The notes: generated by a model not told the origin, from the sequence alone. Shown: positions 46,501 to 54,052, counted from the first letter of the stretch. The stretch is 64,000 bases of DNA from Flaviramulus basaltis (GCF_900114265.1 NZ_FPKV01000006.1:1-64000); one strand, 5' to 3'. Translations and numbers: made by a program.

Positions 46501-48808
46501 TTATACAGTTGTTATTAATGAGACAGCTAGTCCTTTTTGTTCTGCAACATCAGGAGTTGTTATTATTTCATCACCAGTATCAACATTAACGGTAGTCGCT
46601 ACAGAAACATCTAATGTAACATGTGATGATAATTCAGGAACTATTACTGCTATTGCCGATGGTGGTTGGGGTACTTATGAATACGAATTAACAGGAGCTG
46701 CAACCGTAGCTTATTCTTCAAATGGAACATTTACTAATTTATCGGCTGGAGTTTATACGGTTAATGTAAGAGATTCTGGTGGCTGTATTGCTTCAGATAA
46801 TGTTATATTATCTATCCCAAATCCAATAAGTGCAACAGTTACTGCAAGTACAACATTATTATCTTGTTTTGGAGATACAAATGCTTCAATAACGACTAGT
46901 GTTGTAACTGGCGGACAAGGAAGTAATTATACTTATACACTTAATATGACGTCTCCAACAGTGAGTTCGTCTGGTCCACAAACATCACCTGTTTTTAACA
47001 ATTTAGGATTTGGAACTTATAATGTTGTAATAAATGATGGTTATAATTGTTCATTTAATTCACCAAATATTATTATTTCACAGCCTACTGAAATACAAGC
47101 TAGTCTAGTTAAAGAAACATCACAAACATGTTTAACAAGTTCAACACTAACACTAAATGCTTCTGGAGGAACTGGAACTTATGAGTATAGTGATACTGAT
47201 ACTTTTACAACTATATTAGGTTCGTTTACAACATCAACAACATTTTCTGTGGCAGTAGGAACTTATCAATACTATGTAAGAGATGCTAATGGTTGTATAG
47301 CATTTGTCTCAAATGAAATAACAATCGATCCATTACCAACATTAGAAGTTATTTTGGATGTAACTAATGCTACAATTAATTGTGCAGGAGATAATACAGG
47401 TGTTATAATAGCAACCGCTCAAGGAGGTTTAGGCAATTATGTTTATACATTAGAAGATACAGCAGGTAATACTATTACACCAGTAACTCAAGATAGTCCA
47501 GGAGTATTTACAAATCTTCCTGTTGGAACTTATCAAGTAAGGGTTGATAGTGGTGACTGTTTAACAATAAGTGCTCAAATTCCTATTACAGAACCTTCTG
47601 CTCCATTAATAGCTAGTTTTGTTGTATCTAATGTTACTTGCCCAGGCATTGATGATGGAGTATTAGAAATTACCGCTTCTGGCGGAACAGGAATTATAAA
47701 ATATGCTATTTCACCAAGATTGGATCAGTTTTTTGAAATTTCATTATTTGAAAATCTTTCTCCAGGAAATTATCAAGGAATTGCTCAAGATGAATTAGGT
47801 TGTTTCGTTCTTTTTGATTTTATCATAGAAGCCCCAATTCCTGTAGCAGTTACTATTGTCTCAAATTCAATTATTCCCGAAGCTTGTAGTGGTGATTTAG
47901 ATGGTGAATTCAGTATTGAAATTTCTGGGGGTGAAATGCCATATAGTGTAAGTTTAGACGATATAAATGGGACTTATACTGTAGGTACCTCAATCCAAAC
48001 TCAATTCGATTTTATTAATTTAGAAGGAGGAGATCATATTGTTTACGTACTTGATAATGTAGGTTGTCCAACAGAGTGGAATATTGCATTCCCAACATCT
48101 GTACTTATTGATGCCGTACTTGATATAGAGTATTGTACTAACACTATAGATGCAACAAGTAATAGGGTTACTGTAACTGTAGATGATACAACTGTTAACC
48201 TTTCTGATTTAGATTACTCTTTAGATGGAGGAGTTTATCAATCTAGTAATATATTTATTGATCTTATTGCAGGAAATCATTATATTACCATAAGACATAC
48301 AAATACATGTGAAGTAGTTATAGATTTTGAAATTGAGCAATTTGATGCTTTAGCATTAACTTTAGAAGATGGAGAAATAAATGAAATTGTTACCGCTACA
48401 AGTGGAGGTTCTGGAAATTATGAATACACACTTAATGGCGTGTCTTACGGAAGTACAAATACATTTATTATTTATGAATCTGGCGATTATACCGTAACAG
48501 TAACAGATAGTAACGGTTGTATAGCTACTGCTACAAGATATTATGAATATATAGATGTGTGCATACCTAATTATTTTACACCAATTAGTGAAGGCTGGGG
48601 GCCAGGTTGTGCATCTCAATATAAAGATTTAACATTTGATATCTTTGATAGATATGGTCGTAAAATAGCTACTTTAGGAGTTGGTGAAAAATGGGATGGA
48701 AAATACCATGGTGCAGAGCTTCCGTCTGGAGATTATTGGTATGTTGTAAGATTGAATGATGTTAATGATAATCGTGAATTTGTGGGACACTTTACACTTT
48801 ATAGATAA
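40571..48808 (+). CDS. Second SprB-like surface adhesin, intact
   Basis: This 2745-residue paralogue of the upstream giant adhesin has an uninterrupted frame. ATG 40571 is preferred over the TTG two codons earlier (40565). The signal peptide ends VIG with Gln at +1 (…GQNLVPFSPRYD). The layout matches the first adhesin: N-terminal domain, DUF11-like domain (NIVLTKIVEDEFGNDIGG), a set of SprB repeats and a C-terminal gliding-motility domain (FDRYGRKI, KWDGKYHG, FVGHFTLYR). It has about half the repeats, lacks the roughly 200-residue insert, and its sorting domain lacks the usual PN.DG.ND motif (TPISEGWGPGC). T9SS should export it with the SprF-like protein encoded 38 bases downstream. If the first adhesin is truly broken, this is the likely functional SprB here. 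Confidence 0.92.
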   Translation: MEKTTYLKNLLIVFVSLFSFSVIGQNLVPFSPRYDEAIKGDILLIGNSNVGLHVSDPYNGTGTNDGINAAVYVDIDGDASTFNSSSADLDVPNDVSCYQIVYAGLYWSAVVDGDEPISDIKFKTPGGTYTDITGTEVYFQNAANDNNSNTYVYYHDVTDMLTALPDPEGTYAVANISSLIGPRPNSEGLSAGWSLFVVYEDPLLPSKYITSFDGFTKITSTISETFPVSGFKTIPTGPVRAKFAFNTIEGDRSYTGDYLRLNGNTIDATNNAGTVIRSGNNFFNSTSSIIDPITNTPELFTARNPNGSNTLGFDSGIINIPNAGNTIIANSATSATISLGSTLDIYYYYFSAFAIEIIAPNIVLTKIVEDEFGNDIGGQVVDLGDELYYIIGFQNTGNDDATNLTIRDILPTNIVFNYPSDIDVLPAGVSVQSYDSTTRELIFSVDPSVVEENDPVSEIRFKVTVVSTCSLLSDACSNNIDNQAYSTYQGTINPDFTISDDPSFATNTGCLLSPGATNFLADLNDCTFEEEVVLCGESTTLTAGNGYDAYSWSTSQSGTPVIGTTQSISVTETGTYYVHNTAVAPCQSIDQVFEVITFGANVTNPLIPFADEVVTCPNDGKLLPNFYLCGTTDSRLIETAITDTTSIIWEKLDETSCTAVTNQDCANEDDACTWNQVATGPDFTIDNAGQYRLTLNYEGGCFNQFFFNVYTNLLTPTVTSRDIYCTTPGEIVVGGVPSGYEFSIDGTNYQNSNVFSVTTAGLYDVYIRQIGVTPNPCIFSVPDVQIRDRDFTTSTIVTQPLCYGELGSVVLAANDVRPQYFFSIYDGVTLINSVGPIAESDYTFDNLSPGTYTVNVSTEDGCAYTGDIEIINPPLLEATAALTKPLTCTDGEITVYPVGGTPPYSYFVNSTTVFQGTPIINVPTVGVYNITVVDFNNCSVDVSITVDAIAEPDFTISQTNILCADEINSGAININVTNTNGNTLEYSIDNGVTFFNSPVFNGLTAGDYDVVVQYTVGTDVCITAPQTISITTTTAITGTATLTSPYTCTTNGEITVSGVSGGTGPYEYSLDGTTFQTGTTFSGLTDGTYTVTIRDTNSCTFLTASITIDSLNPPTDLDFSNSPISCPTITSDVTLTTTGGLAPLEYRIILPAASATAFQTSNIFSGLTPATYTFEVRDANDCTYAESYTIPPLPPITLSTVITKDLDCTALPDGIITGNISSGVAPFTYQVSFNGSAYSSSTSVTGSTFTHTATTDGTYQFLITDANGCNVESGVQTINVISLPEIISVTQTQSILCSGDNNAAINITINNTVGTPAFVINVFNNTTGTDYGTQTSGLTAGDYTITLTDSKSCADTENITIAEPSPIVVINDANPITCQDDGTGTGTNITFGAVIVQSVTGGTAPYNYYVTGTNGYSASELNASGTVSTTFDVVDFGLYQINVVDANGCSVLIQDVLVASPPNDLDISINSVADCTTGGEAVVDIGTTLVSSGPFFFDIYRGFVPAPPPGGTWVAEDSSGSQSATFTGLLPGVTYTFIVYDMSTGCSYYETATLPIPTNSTLTADALTSNNITCVGSADGNVSFTVNSIYGAATNVNYEIFDSLSLISTGISSSGVVPAGGSLSISNLGPLPFGNYFALVTEISGPNAGCSVITVPFNITESAIDLSISAAVDKNANCNPNSGVITAIASNGTAPYLYQITTSATAPLATDPLWASANVFNMNAGSYYVHVIDAYGCIKSTSVIVLDADSEPVITATVTNQCTVTEGNFEIDVNLTTLGISPYSYSIDGGAFQTRTAPFTISNLASGTHTVEVQDANGCGNLVSIDILSPIGLLPQVTANPTCNDDDGEITITGSGGSGTYNYSISPNPASISLGGNVFSGVPSGTYTVTITDTVTLCTENVDIFIQSATLPTVTLTSPKAVTCFGDNDGTFELNVSGYSGAYTYEVLDSSFTSIFGVVSANTSTNPLLITGLLADSYTVVINETASPFCSATSGVVIISSPVSTLTVVATETSNVTCDDNSGTITAIADGGWGTYEYELTGAATVAYSSNGTFTNLSAGVYTVNVRDSGGCIASDNVILSIPNPISATVTASTTLLSCFGDTNASITTSVVTGGQGSNYTYTLNMTSPTVSSSGPQTSPVFNNLGFGTYNVVINDGYNCSFNSPNIIISQPTEIQASLVKETSQTCLTSSTLTLNASGGTGTYEYSDTDTFTTILGSFTTSTTFSVAVGTYQYYVRDANGCIAFVSNEITIDPLPTLEVILDVTNATINCAGDNTGVIIATAQGGLGNYVYTLEDTAGNTITPVTQDSPGVFTNLPVGTYQVRVDSGDCLTISAQIPITEPSAPLIASFVVSNVTCPGIDDGVLEITASGGTGIIKYAISPRLDQFFEISLFENLSPGNYQGIAQDELGCFVLFDFIIEAPIPVAVTIVSNSIIPEACSGDLDGEFSIEISGGEMPYSVSLDDINGTYTVGTSIQTQFDFINLEGGDHIVYVLDNVGCPTEWNIAFPTSVLIDAVLDIEYCTNTIDATSNRVTVTVDDTTVNLSDLDYSLDGGVYQSSNIFIDLIAGNHYITIRHTNTCEVVIDFEIEQFDALALTLEDGEINEIVTATSGGSGNYEYTLNGVSYGSTNTFIIYESGDYTVTVTDSNGCIATATRYYEYIDVCIPNYFTPISEGWGPGCASQYKDLTFDIFDRYGRKIATLGVGEKWDGKYHGAELPSGDYWYVVRLNDVNDNREFVGHFTLYR

Positions 48809-48846
48809 TGATAAAGATTGTTTACCTCGTTAAAGGAATTATTTAA

Positions 48847-49824
48847 ATGCGAAAAATAATTATATATGTATTATTTTTAGTTCTTGCTAAAAGTTATGGG
48901 CAAGAGCTAAATTTGCCTGTCTTTACCCAATATTTGGCTGATAATAATTTTGTAATATCTCCAACCTATGCAGGAATTGGAGATAATTTAAAATTAAGAG
49001 CTAATGGTTTAACACAATGGGTAGGTATAAAAGATGCACCAGACAATCAGTCTGTTTATGCAGATTTTAGAATTTCAGATCGCACAGGAATAGGCATGTC
49101 TTTTTATAACGATAGCAATGGGAACACTATTCAAACAGGAGCTAAATTCTCTTTTGCACATCATCTTATTTTAGATTATTATACTAAACAGTATTTATCA
49201 TTTGGTATATCCTATAACATTAATAATATTAGATTTGATATTAATAATTTTACTAACGGTAATAATCAACCTCCAGTTTCTAACCCAAATATTACAGATG
49301 ATAGAAAAAATTCAAACAATAATTTTGATGTAGGTGTATTATATAGAAATAGAGGGTTTTATTTAAGTTTTAATGCTAATAATGTTTTAGAAAAAAAATT
49401 AGATGAAGTGATTGTTCAAAACGAACCACAACTTCTCTTAAATTATCAAATATATTCAGGTTTTACTTTTAGAGGACCTAAAAATAGTGGGTTGGAATTT
49501 GAGCCATCAGTGTATTATCAAATGTTTACAAGTGACAAACGCTCAAGTACCGATTTAAATTTTAAGTTCCGTAAGTTTAATAGAAATGAAGATTATTATT
49601 GGGCAGGAGTATCATACCGTTTTCTTAACGATCAACTTTTAAAACCTTTAAATCTTGGTCCAATGGCAGGATTCAAAAAATCAATTTTTTATTTTGGATA
49701 TGCATACCAAGTAACCATTAATGATTTATCTGGGTTTAACTCAGGAACTCATGTTATTACTATTGGTATAGACTTTTTACAAGGCATTAGTAATTGTCCA
49801 TGTACTCAGAGTCCTGTACATTAA
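48847..49824 (+). CDS. Second SprF-like PorP/SprF family outer-membrane protein
   Basis: This is a 325-residue paralogue of the SprF-like protein at 39010, with the same signal-peptide ending (SYG, then Gln), the same ELNLPVFTQY and SPTYAGIGDNLK segments and the same NCPCTQSP(V)H tail. Differences concentrate in one loop (about residues 130-155, NGNNQPPVSNPNITDD here). It follows the second adhesin by 38 bases, mirroring the first module, so each adhesin seems to keep its own partner. It should act in the outer membrane in surface delivery of SprB-like proteins. Confidence 0.9.
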   Translation: MRKIIIYVLFLVLAKSYGQELNLPVFTQYLADNNFVISPTYAGIGDNLKLRANGLTQWVGIKDAPDNQSVYADFRISDRTGIGMSFYNDSNGNTIQTGAKFSFAHHLILDYYTKQYLSFGISYNINNIRFDINNFTNGNNQPPVSNPNITDDRKNSNNNFDVGVLYRNRGFYLSFNANNVLEKKLDEVIVQNEPQLLLNYQIYSGFTFRGPKNSGLEFEPSVYYQMFTSDKRSSTDLNFKFRKFNRNEDYYWAGVSYRFLNDQLLKPLNLGPMAGFKKSIFYFGYAYQVTINDLSGFNSGTHVITIGIDFLQGISNCPCTQSPVH

Positions 49825-49882
49825 ATTTTGCTAAATTTTTTATTTAGAAATTAGAAATTAAGTTTTATTTATTTAATAGCAG

Positions 49883-50917
49883 TTAGTTTTCAACAATTTC
49901 AACCTCGAATAATTTATCCCATCGTTTACCAGTTACAAAAATAGTTTTGGTAAGTGGATTGTAAGCAATACCATTTAAAACATCTAAACCTTCGTGTTGA
50001 GTCACTAGTTTTTTAAGAGGAGAAAAGTCTATTACACCAATTACAGCGCCATTTATAGGGTTTATTATAGCTACACCATCTTTTTGATAGCGGTTTGCAT
50101 ATATTTTTCCGTCAATCCACTCCATTTCATTAATACCAACAATTTTACCTTTATTAGTATATACTTGAATAAAGGCTTCTTCAACTAAAGTCTCCGGATT
50201 TAAAAGCCATATTTTTTCAGTGCCATCGCTTTTATAAATAGTGTTTTTATTATTACATAATCCCCAGCCTTCTTTACTATTGCCATATTTAAAACTGCTT
50301 AGTTTTTCAAAAGTATTTACATCATAAACAAAACCTGTACCTTTTTGCCAAGTAAGTTGGTATACTTTATTGTTTAAAATGGTAAGACCTTCTCCAAAAT
50401 ATTCGTCAGCTAAATCAATGTTTTTAATTACTTCTCCAGTTTTATAATTTACTTTTCTAAGCTTAGATTCTTTATACTGTCCTGTGCTTTCGTAAAGTGT
50501 ATAGTTAAAAAATTCAATACCTTGAGTGTAAGATGTGATGTCGTGCGGATACTCATTAATAATTTTATAATTATAAACTTGAGGTAAATCACTATTTAAA
50601 ATAGTTATAACGGAGGTTGCAACTTGTTTTTCATTATTAAAATACACTGTAGCTTCAATTGTTTGTTTTCCTAATTTAAAGTTTTTTAACTCTGAGTTTT
50701 CATCAATCTTTTTTCCATTTAAAGTATAAGAAACTGAATCTATAGTTTGCCCTTTTTTATTATTTAAAGACAATTTTAAGGTTTCATTATTAGAAATATT
50801 ACCTTTTTCAGTATTGGTTTTAATAGCAAAATCACTTTTTTTACTTCCAGAATTTGATCCACAAGAAATTAGTATTCCACTTAAAAATATGATTGTTAGA
50901 TATTTGAATGTTTTCAT
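49883..50917 (-). CDS. Glutaminyl-peptide cyclotransferase (glutaminyl cyclase), lipoprotein
   Basis: This is a 344-residue protein with a lipoprotein signal ending ILISC (Cys19). A roughly 90-residue Ig-like N-terminal region (LKLSLNNKKGQTIDSVSYTLNGK) precedes a five-bladed beta-propeller of the plant/bacterial-type glutaminyl cyclase family. Propeller marks are PHDITSYTQGIEF, LYESTGQYKESKLRKV, YFGEGLTILNNKVYQLTW, GWGLCN, ANRYQKD and TQHEGLDVLNGIAYNP. Such enzymes cyclise N-terminal Gln to pyroglutamate. In Bacteroidetes, many mature secreted proteins begin with Gln, as do all signal-peptidase-I substrates recognised in this window, so its likely task is capping periplasmic and secreted proteins. 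It is convergent with the second SprF-like gene. Confidence 0.9.
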   Translation of the reverse strand: MKTFKYLTIIFLSGILISCGSNSGSKKSDFAIKTNTEKGNISNNETLKLSLNNKKGQTIDSVSYTLNGKKIDENSELKNFKLGKQTIEATVYFNNEKQVATSVITILNSDLPQVYNYKIINEYPHDITSYTQGIEFFNYTLYESTGQYKESKLRKVNYKTGEVIKNIDLADEYFGEGLTILNNKVYQLTWQKGTGFVYDVNTFEKLSSFKYGNSKEGWGLCNNKNTIYKSDGTEKIWLLNPETLVEEAFIQVYTNKGKIVGINEMEWIDGKIYANRYQKDGVAIINPINGAVIGVIDFSPLKKLVTQHEGLDVLNGIAYNPLTKTIFVTGKRWDKLFEVEIVEN

Positions 50918-50971
50918 TTCGAATTATAAATTTATAGCAAGATATTTATTTAAAATCAGTTTAAAAAATCA

Positions 50972-51001
50972 TTGTGAAAATTTTAAAAGTTTGTATCTTT
51001 G
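50972..51001 (+). promoter_or_regulatory. Strong Bacteroidetes-type promoter of the SRP RNA gene
   Basis: TTG at 50972-50974, exactly 19 bases, then a perfect TATCTTTG at 50994-51001. The predicted start point falls at about 51005-51008, matching the 5' end of the RNA stem. Confidence 0.85.
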
Positions 51002-51006
51002 CACCC

Positions 51007-51100
51007 GGCAAGTCCTACACAACCAGCTCCTGTTGAATCCTCCAGGTCGGGAACGAAGCAAAGGTAAATGGTCGTAGCGGTGTGATGTAGGTAGCTTGCC
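51007..51100 (+). ncRNA. ffs: Bacterial small signal recognition particle RNA (4.5S type)
   Basis: GGCAAG at 51007-51012 pairs with CTTGCC at 51095-51100 to close a long hairpin, and further pairing (CCTACAC with GTGTGATGTAGG) supports it. The apical part has the conserved SRP core CAGGTCGGGAACGAAGCA, close to the bacterial consensus CAGGTCCGGAAGGAAGCA. A T7 tract (51101-51107) directly after the stem acts as terminator. The RNA binds Ffh and targets membrane and exported proteins. Exact ends may differ by a few bases. Confidence 0.9.
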
Positions 51101-51161
51101 TTTTTTTATGCCTTTTAGTTTGGTAAATCTTTTTATCTTTAAACTCACAAAATTTCAATAA

Positions 51162-51965
51162 ATGTCTAAAGTTGTTTTAATAACAGGTGGTTCTTCTGGT
51201 ATAGGAAAATCTATTGGTGAGTTTTTAAATGAAAAAGGTTTTATAGTTTATGGTACTAGCAGAAATCCTGATAATTATAAAAATAGTAAGTTTCCAATTT
51301 TAGCTTTAGATGTTAAAAAAGTTGAAACTATTAATGAGACAATTTCTGAAATTATAAAAAAAGAAAACAGATTAGATGTAGTCATTAATAATGCAGGTGC
51401 AGGTATTACAGGACCTATAGAAGAAATTCCTGAATCTGAAATTAAAAACAATTTTGATACAAACTTTTTTGGACCAATAAATGTAATTAAAGCGGCATTA
51501 CCACAGATGCGAAAACAGGAATCTGGGTTAATCATAAACATAACATCTATAGCAGGTTATATGGGTTTACCTTATCGAGGTGTTTATAGTGCTAGTAAAG
51601 GTGCATTAGAGCTTTTAACCGAAGCTTTTAGAATGGAGTTAAAAGATTTCAATATAAAAATGACAAACGTTGCTCCTGGAGATTTTGCAACCAATATTGC
51701 TGCAGGTCGCTATCATGCGCCATTACTAGAAAATTCACCTTATAAAAAACCTTACGGCGATACTTTAGAGTTAATGAATGCGCATGTGGATAATGGTAGT
51801 AATCCTAATATGATGGCCGAAGCGGTTTATAAAATTATTAATAACCCTAATCCTAAAGTACATTACAAAGTAGGGGAGTTTATGCAGAAGTTTTCTATAG
51901 TATTAAAAAGAATTTTGCCAGATAAAGTTTATGAAAAGCTTTTAATGAAGCATTATAAGCTTTAA
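51162..51965 (+). CDS. Short-chain dehydrogenase/reductase (classical SDR)
   Basis: This 267-residue cytoplasmic oxidoreductase has the cofactor-binding TGGSSGIG (8-15), NNAGAG, and the catalytic set Ser129 (NITSIAGY), Tyr142 and Lys146 (YSASKGAL). Residues after strand 2 (YGTSRNP, with Arg) favour NADP(H). The C-terminal region (VGEFMQKFSIVLKRILPDKVYEKLLMKHYKL) resembles SDRs acting on lipid or steroid-like substrates, but the substrate cannot be told. It starts 55 bases after the SRP RNA tract and is followed by an unrelated small lipoprotein gene. Confidence 0.88.
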   Translation: MSKVVLITGGSSGIGKSIGEFLNEKGFIVYGTSRNPDNYKNSKFPILALDVKKVETINETISEIIKKENRLDVVINNAGAGITGPIEEIPESEIKNNFDTNFFGPINVIKAALPQMRKQESGLIINITSIAGYMGLPYRGVYSASKGALELLTEAFRMELKDFNIKMTNVAPGDFATNIAAGRYHAPLLENSPYKKPYGDTLELMNAHVDNGSNPNMMAEAVYKIINNPNPKVHYKVGEFMQKFSIVLKRILPDKVYEKLLMKHYKL

Positions 51966-52016
51966 TACGGTTTGTTTGGTATAGTACTTGATGCCATTGT
52001 TTTATAAATTAGACTT

Positions 52017-52442
52017 ATGAAACGATATTCTATTTTTGCACTGTTTTTTTTATTTCTCCTCTTTATTAATTGCGAAAACGTAATTGATTGTATTATTAAT
52101 GTAAGACCCGAACTTCACGATGTAAAGTTAAAAGTAGGTTACAGTGATAAGTATTATTTCGATAAAATCACTGCTGAAGTTAAAAATGAACCGAACGACA
52201 ACAGTTATGATTATTATTTTGATGTTTATGGAGATGTTCCTAATGGAATAGAAATTATTTATGATTATAGGGATGTTATTTTAGAAGGTATTCCGACTGA
52301 AAAAGGAAGATTTACATTCACAGTTTATTTAGATGTAGACCCTTATGTAGATTACTATTATGATGACTACGGAGATGTGATTTACGATGATTCATTGTGT
52401 ACAGACAGTACATCAAAAAACTACACGCTTGTTATCAAATAG
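52017..52442 (+). CDS. Small lipoprotein-like protein, Asp/Tyr-rich
   Basis: This is a 141-residue protein with a hydrophobic leader ending LLFINC (Cys19). Asn before the Cys is an unusual lipobox, so lipid modification is likely but not certain. The mature part is all-beta looking and resembles a single Ig or cadherin-like module (LKVGYSDKYYFDKITAEV…VPNGIEIIYDYRDVILEGIPTEKGRFTFTVYL). It has a striking acidic-aromatic stretch (DPYVDYYYDDYGDVIYDDS) that could bind a metal ion. I do not recognise the family. It converges on the next gene with four bases between the stops. Confidence 0.65.
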   Translation: MKRYSIFALFFLFLLFINCENVIDCIINVRPELHDVKLKVGYSDKYYFDKITAEVKNEPNDNSYDYYFDVYGDVPNGIEIIYDYRDVILEGIPTEKGRFTFTVYLDVDPYVDYYYDDYGDVIYDDSLCTDSTSKNYTLVIK

Positions 52443-52446
52443 ATTT

Positions 52447-53868
52447 TTATCTATTAAGAAGCCCTAACAATTCTTCTTCAAAATGAATTGAAAAAATATT
52501 AGAGTTACTGTTAACAATCTTTTTGTTTTTATCAATAATAATTGTTTTAGTCATTGGGTAAATGGCTAAGCTTTCAGTAGCTTCTTTTGGACTTTTAAAC
52601 AAATACTCATTTTTAGGACTAAACCCGTGATTAAGCAACAATTTTTCCGATTTATCTAAACCATAATCATCAATATTTATAGTCACGAAATTAATCTCAG
52701 GGTATTTTATTTGTAATTCTTTTATTTTCTTATGGCTGTCGTTAAAATGATCATAATAAGTATGAGACCAAAAACTTATAACTGTAGAGTTGTTTATTAT
52801 AGAGTTAATTTCAACAGTGTTATTATTATAATCTACAATATTTATTTCTGGTAGTTTAGATCCTTTTTTAAGGCTATTTAAAGATTTTGTTAAGTTAGAT
52901 AACATTGTCTTGCTTTTATCATTTTTGCTCTTACTTAAATAAGATTTTAAAACAGCATTATTGCCATTTTCATCTTGACTTTTAGTTAAATAATTAATAG
53001 TAAAATGATAAAGTAAATTTTCTTTAATATTTGGGTCTGTTACAAGACTGTCAATTAATTTAAGTCTGTCTAAATTATAACATAAATTATTTCTATTAAA
53101 AACTTTATTATCAGAATGCAAATCATGCTCTTTTAATGATAAGTTACTAAAGTTGTTTCTTAAAAAAATATTGTAATTATGGTAATTGCTAAAAAAAGTA
53201 TCGTTGTAATTAATGTCTTTTCTGTAACTATAAAAATCATTAGGCAGCGACTTTAAAAGAGCAGCTTTATCTTTACCATAATGTATAAAAGGATAAACTT
53301 CTTTACTTGAGTAATAGCTATAATCTATATTTGATTTCGCAATTTTTTCAAATAATGGTGTGGTTTCATATTTCTTCTTAAAATTTTTAAAAGCATTAAC
53401 TTTTAGGTCTTTTAATGAGTCTATATGTATTTGGTAAGTAATGGGATTTAATTGGCAAAGTTTAACAATGTGTTTTTCTTCTTTTTCATTTTCTAAAAAA
53501 TCATTAATTAAATAATTATTTTTTTTGTCACCGTCACCAGTAAAAACAAGTGATTCATCAAAATCTAAAGTATTTAATCTTAAAAACACGCTATCTTTTG
53601 GCTCAAGTAATATTATTTGATATTCTCCACCATGTCTAAAGGTATAAATACCTTCATTTAAATGATTAATTTTATATAAGAATCTATTTCTGCCATCAAG
53701 CTTTACAGTATCTATAACAGCTTCATCTTTAGAAAGAACAATAAAATTAGTATTAGGATTTATAATTTCACCACCTAAGTAGGCGTAATTATTGTCAACT
53801 TCTTGCGTGTCTTTTTTGCAGCCCAAAAAAGTAATAACAATAATTATAATTGAAAGATACAGCTTCAT
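52447..53868 (-). CDS. Thioredoxin-fold (TlpA/AhpC-like) lipoprotein lacking the CxxC
   Basis: This is a 473-residue lipoprotein (FLGC, Cys17). The N-terminal part resembles the DUF4369-type beta domain of Bacteroidetes thiol-oxidoreductases (YAYLGGEIINPNTNFIVLSKDEAVIDTVKL…GIYTFRHGGEYQIILLEPKDS), followed by a helical middle. The C-terminal 130 or so residues form a thioredoxin-like domain beginning LPEINIVDYNNNTVEI. Where an active enzyme has W-C-x-x-C this one has FWSHTYYDH, so it cannot be a dithiol oxidoreductase of the usual type. It may act as a binding or scaffold protein in the cell envelope. A -7-like TATTTTTG on the minus strand upstream has no clear -33 partner. Confidence 0.78.
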   Translation of the reverse strand: MKLYLSIIIIVITFLGCKKDTQEVDNNYAYLGGEIINPNTNFIVLSKDEAVIDTVKLDGRNRFLYKINHLNEGIYTFRHGGEYQIILLEPKDSVFLRLNTLDFDESLVFTGDGDKKNNYLINDFLENEKEEKHIVKLCQLNPITYQIHIDSLKDLKVNAFKNFKKKYETTPLFEKIAKSNIDYSYYSSKEVYPFIHYGKDKAALLKSLPNDFYSYRKDINYNDTFFSNYHNYNIFLRNNFSNLSLKEHDLHSDNKVFNRNNLCYNLDRLKLIDSLVTDPNIKENLLYHFTINYLTKSQDENGNNAVLKSYLSKSKNDKSKTMLSNLTKSLNSLKKGSKLPEINIVDYNNNTVEINSIINNSTVISFWSHTYYDHFNDSHKKIKELQIKYPEINFVTINIDDYGLDKSEKLLLNHGFSPKNEYLFKSPKEATESLAIYPMTKTIIIDKNKKIVNSNSNIFSIHFEEELLGLLNR

Positions 53869-54020
53869 AAGTCCCTCGTGAGAGTAATTTTAATTCAATA
53901 GAGTTAGTTTGTAGACAAAAATATAGTTTGTATTTATAAAGTCTTGTTAATGCGCTGTTAAATATTAGCCAATAAAAATGCTATTATAATGTATAAATAC
54001 TTAAAAAGAGAGAAACTATG

Positions 54021-54052
54021 TTTCGTCTTACCAATTGATTTTTCTACTTTTG
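54021..54052 (+). promoter_or_regulatory. Bacteroidetes-type promoter of the ABC-F gene
   Basis: A perfect -7 box TACTTTTG lies at 54045-54052, 21 bases before the start codon. TTTC at 54021-54024 is a weak -33 element with 20-base spacing. Confidence 0.55.

Noticed and set aside
50814-51077. Plus-strand ORF of 87 codons
   Set aside because: It lies across the start of the glutaminyl cyclase gene and the SRP RNA with its promoter, and the encoded sequence shows no protein-like features.
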